Shown here piece by piece: positions 23,601-34,560 of a stretch of DNA of 64,000 nt (the first letter of the stretch is position 1; each line of letters starts with the position of its first letter). Under the pieces are notes generated by a model. The model saw only the letters and a program-made list of their open reading frames with translations, was not told the DNA's origin and made no database searches. This DNA comes from Tetrapyrgos nigripes (lineage: Eukaryota > Basidiomycota > Agaricomycetes > Agaricales > Campanellaceae). Location: NCBI GenBank assembly GCA_013368315.1, contig JAACJM010000018.1, positions 806,001 through 870,000 on the forward strand. Reading direction: 5' to 3'. The translations under genes and the position numbers were made by a program.

Positions 23601-23865
23601 GGCAATTAATAATATTATACATGTAACTCAACGACCTGAGTCTCAACAGTATCACATAAATGGTATCATTTATTTTGGAGGTAATCACTTCGTCACCAGA
23701 ATGTTTGATGGGGGACATGAATGGTTACATGATGGGATTGGGACTGGTGTACCAACAAAATTATCACCAGAATTTCAAGCAGAAGTTACTGGGCTGGAGA
23801 GTTTCAATCATAAAAAAGCAGTGGTTGTTCTATATGTCTGTACAGAAAATGATAATACAGTGTAA
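20690..23865 (+). pseudogene. PIF1-like Helitron helicase with C-terminal cysteine-protease-like domain
   Basis: The helicase reads FNLNLEQERAFCIIANHA, then the Walker A segment IGGMAGTGKTQVLKTL (near 21120), VVAPTGTAAALL, Walker B VFLDEVSML, FAGDFAQLPP, and late motifs MTDFASQRKTRDPN and YTALSR. This is the PIF1/RecD2-like order of Helitron helicases. After EMEILNDITKL comes a domain with NSCAYDSAIMLLYH (Cys box, about 23100) and FGGNHFVTRMF (His box, about 23690), resembling ubiquitin-protease-like folds. Breaks include a frameshift at about 20790, an extra A in an A-run near 21620, a lost G near 22705, an A-run frameshift near 22965, and a MITE at 22188. No Rep domain precedes it. The reading otherwise implies one ancestral protein. 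Confidence 0.75.
22188..22362. mobile_element. TA-flanked MITE inside the helicase
   Basis: A 175-bp insertion with terminal inverted repeats CAGTAGAATACCTCATAATG and CAGTCAAATACCTCATAATG, flanked by TA (22186-22187 and 22363-22364). Removing it with one TA restores the helicase frame from VLDVLY to VKLEKSPTDV. CAGT ends plus TA duplication indicate a Tc1/mariner superfamily transposase as mover. It has no coding capacity. Confidence 0.85.
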
Positions 23866-23875
23866 TGACCATCGA

Positions 23876-26800
23876 TCAGAGGTGATGCAGACGGCCTCGT
23901 TCTCGCCACGCGTTAGCGTTGGCCCACAGCCCCTTCATATTGTGGAAAGTAGTAGCATCTAATTTCGATCGAAGTTGGAATGTTTCCGAGAGTTCCAAAT
24001 CTTTTTCGTCATCCATAGGCCCAGATAAATACACATCCAAGGCATCCATATCTGCCTGTATGGTAGCGGCAACCATGAACTGATGTTGGATCTTCAGAAT
24101 CTAGAAGAGAAAAATGTTTTCTAAGAACGATAATATTTAGCTATCTTCAGCTGGCACGTACCTGATCTGCGACCTCTTTGAAGTTTGTGCGATCCTGATA
24201 AATTCTACGCAATGGCCCATGCATCTTCTTGTTGGGTTTAGTACCAAAGACTTTCTGAACTCCCTTCTCCTGAATGTCATCAAATAGGTGTTGGTGATAA
24301 TGCATTTTGATGAAATTCCAATTTTTGTTGGACAGCTTGGGGTGATTTTGTCTTTGATTCAGGCAATCGTATTCCTTAAATCTTCTCAGAATGTTGCATA
24401 GCTCTGCAGGATAAATTTGTCACTCACAGATATCATTTTTGAGAATTCTTCCACAGCTAACCTTCCAGCTGCAATTGTGCGCTCTGTATGAACCTCAAGA
24501 CTGCCACAGGTTCATATTCAAGTATGATCTAAGAGCTCTGAGAAGCTGGAAAGCAACTTTGTCTGAAGAGGGGTCAAAAACATCCTAAGCAGCATATAAA
24601 AATATCTACATCAAATACTGTTTAGAGTTCTCTGAAAGAATTAAGCAATAATGATTAATTAATACTTTTGAGATATCTCTATGCTTGGATCCATCATTGA
24701 AAGAGCTTTCAGTTACTGAGGAAAAATGGCTGAGACCACTCCATCTGGGCATCGCATCAAATCTGAATATTGTATTTTCAGATTTTTTGCAAATTGTCAT
24801 AAGAGTCAATACCACACCTTGAATCCACCTCGATTGTTGCCTCTCTGCCTGGGAGAACCTCTAAGTGAAGCTTGAATTGTGAAAATAAATGATTTCCCCA
24901 GATGCCACTGCTATCAAAATGGAGCTCATCAAATGAGCAAGCCAAGCAAGGATCCAAATGGTCAAGGTCAAGGAAAGCACTCTGATCAAGTCAGCAAAAT
25001 TTTACATCATAATTAAAGCACAAATCTAATACCTGAACAGGTCGAAGCCCTTTCTCCTTGAACACAATATCCTTATCAGCTTGCAAGTGGCACCTATCTG
25101 CTTCCTTGAAAGTTGTGCGTGTTTGATTGGGTGTGCGAAGTTCAAAGGGCAGTAGGAGATTAGAGAGATTTTCAGCTAGAACAAGGCATCTGGGGCAAGG
25201 ACAATATCCTCCAAGTCCACGTATCAATGCCATTATGCACTTAAAATTTCAATGAATATTTTAATAAGCAGTTTTCTGATTACATTGTATAATCGAGTCA
25301 AGTACTCACTGTTCCTCATAGTCTGCTGACAAAATAAATGGTATTGGAAAGAGTTGTTGAATAATAGCATCAGCACATCGAAGTGCACATCCAGTCTTCG
25401 AATGAGGAACGAATGATGCAATGATCTTCTTGAAAGCCACATGCCAGACCATAGCTTTAAAGTCTGCCCATGCTGGTTTTCCCTTGTCAGCAGTATCCTC
25501 CTCAACCTGATAGTTTATTGCGCGTAAGTATCATTGTATACATAATCAGATGAGTGAACGCACTATAGGAAGCCAACCAACAAGGCGGCCACCGCCTAAT
25601 CCATTTCCATTCCGAATATGCGAGGGAAGATTTCCACATCGGGCTATGACTGGATATCCTTTCTGCGAACCAAAAGATGAAAGTTTATTCTTATTGGCAT
25701 AAAGAATAATCATGAAAGGTTTTGCATCTATCGGAAGCTGTGTCTGCCAAATTGTAAACCAGAATGTTAGCAGTAAGTATGATCAAATTATTGATTATGT
25801 ACCTGAATGCGCCACCAAGCATTAGCTGCCCACGGCTCCTCGATAAAATTCATCCAGTGGCCATCAAAAATCTTGAAACATGAGTCGCATCCCATCTAAA
25901 GTCTCCTGACAGCTCTGGGCTCGTGGCCAACTTTGTGGCCCAATCCCATAGAGATCGATAGTGGACAGTAAACTCCCTAGGGGTACCACGATAATCAACT
26001 GAAAAAACCTCTTTGGTGAACTGAAAATGTGTGATCAGAGAGCCAAATCATGTAAGTAGCAATTAAACATACCCGCAAGCTTTTCTCATTGGCTAAATCC
26101 GACAGATTTTGCATTTCTGAGGCGGACTTGATTGTAAACTTCGAGTCATCCTCACCAGATTGAACTTGCTGCAAAATGCAAATAAAGTCTTTGCAAAGAG
26201 AATCTGAAAGCACAGCTCAGAGTGCAAACTCAGAAGCCTCGAAATCTAGCTTCATTCGAAACAGCCTCCATGGTTTATCTTTCGAAAGTTGTGACCATTG
26301 AGCAGGCTTCTGATATCCATACTCTACGAAGCTCTGTGTGATGGGTGGTTTGCCGCTGTTGGGATGGTACTCTGTCTGAGTGCAGTCCTCTTGAGGATGG
26401 CCGCCTTGATGATAAGTGTCTATCACTTCAAATTGAAGTCACTGGTGATTATAATAAATACCTGTGATTTGTAGCACCTCAACTTCTGACATCTCTGTAT
26501 CTTTTCAACAATAATGATGGGTTTCAATGAAATATCACTCACGAAAATTATGATTATCAGAGTCTTGCGCATCTCCCTCCGCGCTTAGGTCAACAATTGA
26601 GGTAGAGTTTCCAGCTTGCCGGTCCTGTAATACTGTGGAAGCTCAAGTAAATGTATTTGCAATCATAATCTACAGATACCATGAGAGCTGGGGTTATTCT
26701 CTGAAAGAGAAAGTTACAAATGAACAATTTCAGATAGTGAATATTACAACTCACCTTCAGCAAGTATCTCTTTATTCTGGAACTCAATTACATCCATTAA

Positions 26801-26929
26801 ATGCTTCATTTTCCGAGTACAGCTCTTCTCATGTTGAGTAATGCTCTTGGGTTTGATCCTCTGTTGACATATCATACAAGGAACAAGGCCATCCAGGCCA
26901 GGAATGCGCTGTTTTGGTTTTGGACCCAT
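23876..26929 (-). pseudogene. Plavaka (CACTA-like) transposase, N-terminal and catalytic part
   Basis: The start MGPKPKQRIPGLDGL is followed by a zinc-finger pattern CMICQQRIKPKSITQHEKSC. Later exons, split by ~50-bp introns, read EPWAANAWWRIQ, ILYANKNKLSSFGSQKGYPV, SHIRNGNGLGGGRLVGWLPI, CALRCADAIIQQLFPIPF, YCPCPRCL, SFDELHFDSSGIWGNH, HLFDDIQEKGVQKVFGTKPN and finally MDALDVYLSGP. ANAWWRIQ, KLSSFGxxKGYPV and IRNxNGxGGGRxVGWLP are diagnostic of Plavaka elements in Agaricomycetes. The frame hits a stop at 23876, ten bases from the opposing helicase frame, where the inserted element begins. The continuation is at 17953-18611. No TIRs were recognised. Confidence 0.8.
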
Positions 26930-28005
26930 ATAATAGTAAATTTTTGTGGTTGTATTGAACAAGCTAGCTAGAAGTATTGAATGGTGTAGAAAGGGTAACG
27001 TTGGTACATGTAGTTGGGGGGAAGGAAGAAAGACTCGTGGAAGTCGTCTGTTGACCTGTCTACCTGCGTGGACCGGTATCAGCAATGATAAAGGACCGGC
27101 ACAGCATAATGCCATCAATATAATGCAATTATATAGGCCCTGGCCTTATATAGCCCTGAACCAAATCTCCGACATAGAGTCCTATTCCAGTCCATAGTTG
27201 TGAGGCAGGCTGCCATTTGAGAAGAATTCCAAATCAAACTAAGGGCAACCAGGAGAACCAGAAATGGGACAGTATCTATGCATAAGAATGGTTGTAAGAG
27301 GTGTGTCTCAACCTCATAGAGTCCATTGTTGCAGGCTCTCCTCACCATCATTATCAACAGATGAATGACATATTGTACCCTTCCAGTCTGAGTCTAGACC
27401 CATCTCTACACAGCCACACAACCAACTACTTACCCTTCCAATAGTGACAATGACAATGACCTCTCCCTAGCAGTCCTGGCCTCTGTCTCCTCTGTTCTCC
27501 ACTTCCAGCCATGTCTTCTTCAGCCATTCTCCAGTAATCTGTCAATGTTTTCTTGACCATCAACTCTTTCAATTTGCCTGAGACCAGTAGTAACAGCATG
27601 AGTAAGATTCTTCTATGAATGTCCTCAGCTACCAGTTTTGATAAGAGCATTGATGTAGCTCTCTTTCACACCTCCAACTCTACCTAACACACACATCAAG
27701 ACCGCAAATCCTTATCTTTGGATATGTCTGGGAATTCTGCAGTGAGCACATTGTTTACCTTGAAATTGAGGGGTACGAGTTATAAATGATGGATACAAGG
27801 TGCGTGTTCCTTTGTTCCATCTTCTTGGGAAATGGAATATTTACCTGGGATTATAAAGAAGATGCTAAAAGAAATTTCAAAATTGGACTGAACAGGTTTA
27901 TCTTAAAGTGGTAAGAACATATTCAACTTGGGCAGCATTTGGGGTTAGGGTTTATTTACAAATTTGAAATCAATACATGGATGTAATTTTCACTGCTTAT
28001 CTGAG
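26930..28005. other. Spacer downstream of NLR1
   Basis: No gene is supported. From about 27905 to 28005 the bases match the 3' flank of NLR3 (56925-56984: GAACATATT, ACAAATTTGAAAT), so the foreign insertion that began at 13808 ends near 27905. The part between 26930 and 27900 contains only fortuitous short frames. Confidence 0.5.
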
Positions 28006-31000
28006 TCATTCCTTATCATTATAACATTGAGCCCAATTTTCTCCATATACACAATTCTCAAAGGAAAGTTTTATGAAGCCTTGGCCAGAAATGATCATGA
28101 TAGTGTGAGGTGTATGTAGGGTGAAGCGGTGTTCAGGTCTGATCCAAATGATCCCATGATCAACTCCAGGAAATCGTATCCATCCTTCACTGTCAAGATA
28201 CCAGGATGAGGCTGAAAGGAATAATTAGTATGTTCATTGTTGAAATGCATCTGAAATACTTGCAGCTATTCGCAAATGGAGAAGAAGCCATCTCATTGGA
28301 GAGATTGTTTGTATGTTGCTTATGACTGATATCCAGTTGAGTCATTATTTTTGCATTCCAAATTCTGACTGTCCTGTCATAAGAGACAGAGGCAATTCTG
28401 GTTCCATCTGGAGAGAATGCCACTGAATAGACCCAGTCTGCATGGCCCAGCAAAGGCTGTCCAATGGCATTTCCAGTCTGTGCATCCCAGAACCTTATTG
28501 TGCTATCAGATGAGCCAGAAACAATTCTGGTTCCCTCTGGAGAGAATGCCACTGAATAGACCCAGTCAGCATGTCCTACCAAAGGCTGTCCAATAATATT
28601 TCCAGTGTTTGCTTCCCATATCCTTAGTGTCTTATCACGTGAGCCAGACACAATTCTGGTCCCATCAGGTGAAAATGCTACTGACCTGACCAAGTCTTCA
28701 TGTCCCACCAGAGGCTGTCCAATGACCTTTCCAGTGCTTGAATCCCAGATCCTTATTGTGTTATCAGAGGAGCCAGAGACAATTCTGGTTCCATCAGGTG
28801 AAAATGCAACTGATGTGACCCAATCTGTATGTCCTAGCAAAGGTTGTCCAACATTATATCCAGTGCTTGCATCCCAGATCCTCACTGTCTTATCATATGA
28901 GCCAGACAAAATTCTGTTTCCATATAAATATGCGACTGATGTCACAATGCCTCCATGTCCCACCAGAGGCTGTCCAATGGGATTTCCTGTACTTGCATCC
29001 CAGATCCTTACTGTCCTATCATATGAGCCAGACACAATTCTGGTTCCATCAGGTGAGAATGCAACTGATGTGACCCAGTGTTCATGTCCCAGCAAAGGCT
29101 GTCCAATAGCATTTCCAGTGCTCGCATCCCAGATCCTGATAGTCACATCAGCTGAGCCAGACGCAATCTTAGCTCCATCAGGAGAGAAAGCTACACAGTA
29201 AGCACTCCTTTGATGACCCTGTCCAGCCTCATGAATGACAGACTGAATATTTGAATCCCAGATCCTCACTGTCTGATCATCAGAGGCAGAAATGATTTTG
29301 GATCCATCAGGAGAGAATACCACTGAATTGATCTCATTCTGGTGTCCTTGATAAGGCTGGCCAATTTCGACTCCAGTGTTTGCATCCCAGATCCTTACTG
29401 TTGTTGATGATGCAGAGACAATTCTGGTCCCATCAGGAGAGAAATTTAATGCATGGCCTCCATCTTTGTTTTGCCAGAGTACCTTTCCATTGTTTGCATC
29501 CCACATTGTCACAGCACCTGAGCCAGCAGCAATTCTAGCTCCATCAGGAGAATATGATACTGATCTGACTGTGTGATCCAGTTGGAAATGCTTTCCAAGG
29601 CTGTCTCCAGTCAAGATATCCCAAATCCTCACTGTTTTGTCTTTTGAGCCAGACACAACCCTAGTCCCATTAGGAGAAAATGCTACTGATATAATCACGT
29701 CTTTATGTCCCTCAAAAGGTTGCCCAATTTCCCCTCCAGAAATTGTGTCCCAGATTCTCACAGTTTTATCCCTTGATCCAGAGGCAATCCAAACTCCATC
29801 AGGTGAAAATGCAACTGATGTGACAGAACTTGTGTGACCCAGTAAGGGCTGTCCAATGGCATTTCTGGTGCTTGCATCCCAGATCCTTACTGTACTATCT
29901 TCTGAGCCAGACACAATTCTTCCTCCATCAGGAGAGAAAGACACTGATCCAACCCAGTCAAGTCCAGAAAAAGGCTCTCCTATTTGCTCCCCGTTATTTA
30001 TATTCCACATAATGCACGCCTTGTTGCTCAACCCAGTTACAACTCTTTCTCCATCTGGAGAAACACTTATACATAAAACTTCTGCAGGGGCCTGCCAATA
30101 ACCAATGGAAGGGTTTCGTAGCATTGTCCCTGATACTTTAACCACTTTGTCCAGTAAACAGCTTAGTGATGGAAAAAATGGCATGATGCTAAGATACATA
30201 TGTGGAGTCATATTTTTGACTGCACTTAAGCCAAATACATTTGCCATGTCTTTCATTTCTCGTACAGTGTTCTGCATTGTAAGAGCAATCAACTTGTTGG
30301 CCTGGCAGATCTGTTTGTGATATATAAATAAAATATTGATCACATGCTATATCTTAACATACCTTTGAAATCAATCCAAGTATGCTAATACATTCAACAA
30401 TTCTCTTCAAAAGATTCATGGCCTCAATCCAGAAAAGAGCCTTTAGCTGGAAGAATGTCTCCATTCTTTCCATTATGCTTGTATCCAACTCAGTTTCTGT
30501 AACATGATGAGCCCAAAAGATACATGAATATTCAAGTGCTCCTCCTATATTTTGGGCTATCTTGTTGGTAATACCAGGCACATTCTCATCACACAAAAAT
30601 GATGAGGGCAGATTGCAGATGTTAAATTTGAGTTGGTACTGCATTAAACTCAGACATTTTTTTGCAAGGAGACTGTGATAACTGTTTGGATTGCAATGCA
30701 GGTTCTGTGCCCTTGCCTCTGAAATCAGGTAGTCCACAAATGATGCATGAAATGTGTAGATAGCTTGATCAGACTTATTGATATATAAAACAGATTGCAA
30801 GTCCATGATTGTCGCCTGGACGTCTTCCAAATCCAACTCCAGTAGCTCTGAGAGAATTTGACATGATACAGGTCTGCCAGTTATGACTGAGGTGTGTAAA
30901 ACTTTCAAACTCTGTTGCTGTTCCTCAGAAGATAGCTTTGAGAGTGAAAGTGCATCATTCAGGATTTGAGAATACAGCTCATCCAAAATTCCAGTTTGAT

Positions 31001-34000
31001 GTTTGTCTGGAGTGTGGTTCAAGTTAAGGACATTCTTCAATCGGGATTGGGCTCGTTGTTTACTTCCAGTCAAGTATTTGACAATTGTAGCAGCATAAAT
31101 AAATAATACACCTGAGCTTTCAACAAGTATATCCATCTTGTCTCTGGCTATAGACATTCCACTAAGACCCTCATGAAGAAAAATAGATATATCATCTCTC
31201 ACGATACTTTTCTGTACATTGTGCAAAAAGAAATGTTGAAGAGTCTGCCTTTCCTGTTGCATTCTATCAACATCAAAATGACCTTTGATATGCTGCTCTG
31301 GGCGACTAGTCAGAAAGAATTTCAGGCCTGGAATTTCTCGGTTTCTGATGGCTGGAACGAGATGCTTCAGTACTACAGAAATGTTTTCGCATTCATCCAA
31401 GGCATCAATTACTACTACTGGAGTATAAGATGAAGTAGTAGTTTTCCAAGGATTGATCAGAAGTTTGCTGAGTTGGCTATTAGGCTCTTTAAAAGCAATA
31501 TCTGGATCTATTTTCAGGGCCTCTCTAATTGCTTTTGCATAATCTTCTGAATATCGAGCAAGTTGATATGCAATTGTGGGAATGACCTTACAATAGTCTT
31601 TACATTCCTCGTTCTGACGAGAGCAGAAAAATACTCCACCCAGCAATCCCTTCTTCTCTAGCATCAAACATGTGGACTTGGCAATGGTACTTTTCCCTGT
31701 ACCTGCCATGCCACACATCCAGTAGCCCGCTGGTGTGCCTGGCGAAGTATCCTCAGCCCAATGCATGATGTTCTGCAACATATCTGTCCTGGTGCCTTCA
31801 GTACATGCCCTTCTTTCACCAACATCATGAAATGCTGCTCTGGTATAATTCAGCTTGTAAATGATGTCTGCATCGAATTGAGTGATTAGTGAATTCATTC
31901 GCAATCAACATTTGCCGTACCTTGTTCTCCAAAGTAGTTTTGTGTGTTATGCTGATCTCCCTGTACAACATTGATGTTCGCGTTCTTCATAGAAAAATGA
32001 TGGGCATCTTGGAGTATGCTTCAAGTTTGAGGTTGAGTCAGTTACTAAGATGTTGCTCTAAATCACAATAACAAACCTACAGTGGCCAAAAAAATTGTCC
32101 ACATGTTTGGCACTTTTGGAAAGATTGCTGATTTAAGAGCTATTGAGCAGAAATCTCAAAACATGGCTGGTGGTAGCAAGAAAGCCTTTGATTAGAGCTA
32201 CAATAATCTGTCTATTTTGTCTTATTTGTCCAAATATCTGTGGATTTATGATTGATTTAAAACTGTATGTCATTTGGACAATTTTTTGAGTTGCCACTTC
32301 AAAATCATTATTGCAATAACCTGATGTGTTATACATGATGTCATGGGTGGAGCTGTACAGTAATGTAATGTATACACTACAATGATGTCATAGCTGCAAC
32401 ATACAGATGCTCTACAGCCTCTATGAAAATCATGGGGTCCCTCATATCAGCCCAGAAAGACAATCTCTACTCTCTCCTCTTAACTGCCTCTCCATCTGCA
32501 AAAATTGCAGCTCAGACTGGAGTATGGAAGCCAAGAGTTGCTTTTGTGGCTTAAAAGACAAATACAGACAATGAGAACAATACAGCAGGGTGTCCTAGGA
32601 GGCTCTCTACTACTTGTGAAGAGGTTAGATTGGAAAAAAATCCATTCTGGTAGAGCCAGATTGCTACACAAGTGGCCTGAAACATCAAGGCTCTTCTTGG
32701 ACAACCTGTCCCAACCTATAACAGCCAAAACATTCCTGAACATGTCTTGTGGCAATCTCCAAAAACACAGAACAAGTGCAAACTTACAGTGACTTGCAGC
32801 AAGGCTCACTTGAAGTTTGCACAGATGTAAAAAGACCGGGCTGTAGAAGGCTAGAAGTGGGTTATTTTCTCAGATAAGACCAAAACCAACTATTTTGGGG
32901 CAAATATGCCCCAGCATGTGTGAGAAAAGAGAGATAAATTCATGGTACAGCAAGATGTGACAGAAATGATGACATTTGAGAGAGAAAATGACATGATGGG
33001 GTAGGGTATGGGGCAACAGTAAGCAGTAAAAATGGTCCAGATGAAGGGGAAGATAGATTGCAAACACTATATGACCATCTTAAGTAACAAAATCTGGGAA
33101 AGCATTAATAATATGGGAGTTGATCCAGAGGTGGCCATTTTTCAGCTGGGTATTAACTTTCTAAAGTGCTATATCCAATGGTTTCCTTTATCAGAACATG
33201 TCTCTCTACCTATAAAAGCAACACTCTGCTTTCATACTTCAGTCTGAGCTGAAATTTTGATGGAGGGAGGGGCAGTTTGGAGGAGAGAGTAGAGATTGTC
33301 TTTCTGGGCTGATATGAGGGACCCCATGATTTTCATAGAAGCTGTAGAGCATCTGTATGTTGCTATGTATGCTCCAGCTGGCAGCTATGACATCATTGTG
33401 GTGTATACATCACATTACTGTACAGCTCCACCCATGACATCATGTATAACACATCAGGTTATTGCAATAATGATTTTGAAGTGGCAACTCAAAAAATTGT
33501 CCAAATGACATACAATTTTAAATCAATCATAACTCCACAGATATGTGGCCAAATAAGACAAAACAGATGGATTATTGTAGCTCTAATCAAAGGCTTTCTT
33601 GCTACCACCAGCCATGTTTTGAGATCTCTGCTCAATAGCTCTTAAATCAGCAATCTTTCCAGAAGTGCCAAACATGTGGGCAATTTTTTTGGCCACTGTA
33701 ACATCAGCTGGCCCGGGCCGTGAAATAGGATTGTTCCTGCTACTGGCAAATTTATTTCACTTTATTTCTAGAAGCAAAGCAAAATTATACATAGGATTCA
33801 TGCGGCTTTGAGCGGTTGCTGTTGAGTCTACACCAGCTCTATTTCACATTATCAGTAAAGCTGTGAAACTGTAGACTCTAAGAATACTTACCTTGGCTTA
33901 GTCAGGGCAATAGACGCATTTGTAATAGCCTGACTGCTTTGAGCTGAAATCTCCATGTTCCTTGTATCGGTCATTTCGTGAGCTGTGCAGTAGAATCACT

Positions 34001-34121
34001 GAATAATTTTTCCCTACTATTTCTTCATTGAATACTTACCTTGCTTCTTCTCCATTTTTTGTTCATTTTTTGATGATTTATTCCTTGTTTTCTTGGATTT
34101 CTTTGATTTCTTCGATGGCAT
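28006..34121 (-). CDS. NLR1: NACHT-WD40 STAND receptor, interrupted by a Tc1 element
   Basis: Proposed exons on the minus strand: 34121-34040, 33982-33892, 33838-33791, 33742-33699 plus 32077 (split by the Tc1 insertion), 32018-31921, 31867-30363, 30310-28264, 28211-28006. Without the insertion they sum to 1374 codons in frame. A lysine-rich N terminus (MPSKKSKKSKK) leads to the short motif LQDAHHFSMKNANI. NACHT follows: Walker A GMAGTGKST (~residue 175), Walker B VVVIDALDE. Then come a helical linker, 14 WD40 repeats (~700-1290) and a tail ending CVYGENWAQC. Such proteins act as nucleotide-switch receptors in fungal incompatibility or defence; the ligand is unknown. The last intron (28212-28263) begins GC; if unspliced, translation stops at 28193. 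The Tc1 insertion should disrupt normal splicing of the N-terminal exons, although the NACHT-WD40 part stays open. Confidence 0.85.
28212..28263 (-). other. GC-AG intron at the 3' end of NLR1
   Basis: This aligns exactly with intron 57191-57245 of NLR3, but the donor is GCAAGT where NLR3 has GTAAGT. The acceptor CAG and the downstream exon, of identical length (206 bp), are intact. Splicing gives a tail homologous to that of NLR3; reading through gives a different, earlier C terminus. Confidence 0.7.
32080..33698. mobile_element. Tc1/mariner-like element with ~460-bp inverted repeats
   Basis: The element starts CAGTGGCCAAAAAAATTG and ends with its complement, flanked by TA (32078-32079, 33699-33700). 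The two arms (32080-~32540 and ~33225-33698) are long and similar, including the words TAAGAGCTATTGAGCAGA and CAGCCCAGAAAGACAATC. It is inserted in the N-terminal coding part of NLR1. A decayed transposase lies between the arms on the plus strand. The arms could form a long hairpin in RNA. Confidence 0.9.
32505..33165 (+). pseudogene. Decayed Tc1/mariner transposase
   Basis: Pieces in different frames read TMRTIQQGVLGGS (a helix-turn-helix region pattern, xTIQQEVxG), SDKTKTNYFGAN (usually SDETKxNxFG, the first catalytic Asp region) and MKGKIDCKHYMTIL with NNMGVDPEVAIFQ, the stretch that precedes QQDNDPKHT in the family. Stops and frameshifts occur throughout and the second Asp motif is missing, so the element is dead. 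Confidence 0.65.
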
Positions 34122-34140
34122 ATTGATGTTTGATGAAACA

Positions 34141-34560
34141 GAGGTGATTTATGTCGAGAGCGCTCAGAGGAAAGTGTCCAATACACGTGAGGTTCTTTTG
34201 ACAGTGCAGAATGATAAGGTTGGGAAAAGAAGCTGCGACACAGCAGGTGATATATGTCAAGAGCGCTCAGATGAAAGTGTCCAATGCACGTGAGGTCTCT
34301 TTGACAGTGCAGAATGATATGATTTGGAACGTAGGTGATAGATATCAAGAGCGCTCAGAGGAAAGTGTCCAATGCACGTGAGGTCTCTTTGACAGCGCAG
34401 AATGATAATGTTTGAGAAAGAAGCTGCGACACGGAATGAAAAGCTTGGAACGCAGGTGATAGATGTCAGTAGCGCTCAAAGGAAAGTGTCTAATGCACGT
34501 GAGGTTCTGTTGACAACGCAGAATGATGTTGTTTTGCGCGAAATACTCACGGAAAAACAA
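34141..34560 (-). promoter_or_regulatory. Four-copy CACGTG repeat array upstream of NLR1
   Basis: Four direct repeats of about 85-120 bp, each with GCGCTCA, AAAGTGTC and then CACGTGA about 8 bp further. CACGTG sites are at 34184-34189, 34287-34292, 34375-34380 and 34496-34501. They begin about 60 bp upstream of the proposed NLR1 start codon (34121). The palindrome is the core E-box bound by bHLH factors. Similar modules precede NLR2 and NLR3. Confidence 0.6.

Larger units (their letters stand above)
18612..23875 (+). mobile_element. Helitron-like insertion splitting the Plavaka gene
   Basis: About 5.3 kb separates two parts of one Plavaka transposase that otherwise join in order (GRLHHL upstream, a segment reading ERAHSSDP downstream). 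It carries a plus-strand PIF1-like helicase plus a cysteine-protease-like tail, as in the C-terminal half of fungal Helitron proteins. The 5' edge at 18612 shares about 60 bp with the edge of the short insertion at 11757-12217. No Rep/HUH nuclease was found. Canonical TC start and hairpin-CTRR end are not evident, so exact borders are uncertain. Confidence 0.55.

Noticed and set aside
31988..31990. ATG at 31990 as the start of NLR1
   Set aside because: The reading upstream (ILQDAHHFS) matches the motif in NLR3 and joins by splice signals to earlier exons, so this Met is internal. It could serve only as a secondary start.
34025..34348. Minus-strand frame with HSALSKEPHVYWTLSSERS repeats upstream of NLR1
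   Set aside because: It follows the CACGTG repeat array; the repetitiveness comes from the DNA module and the frame is not kept in NLR2/NLR3.
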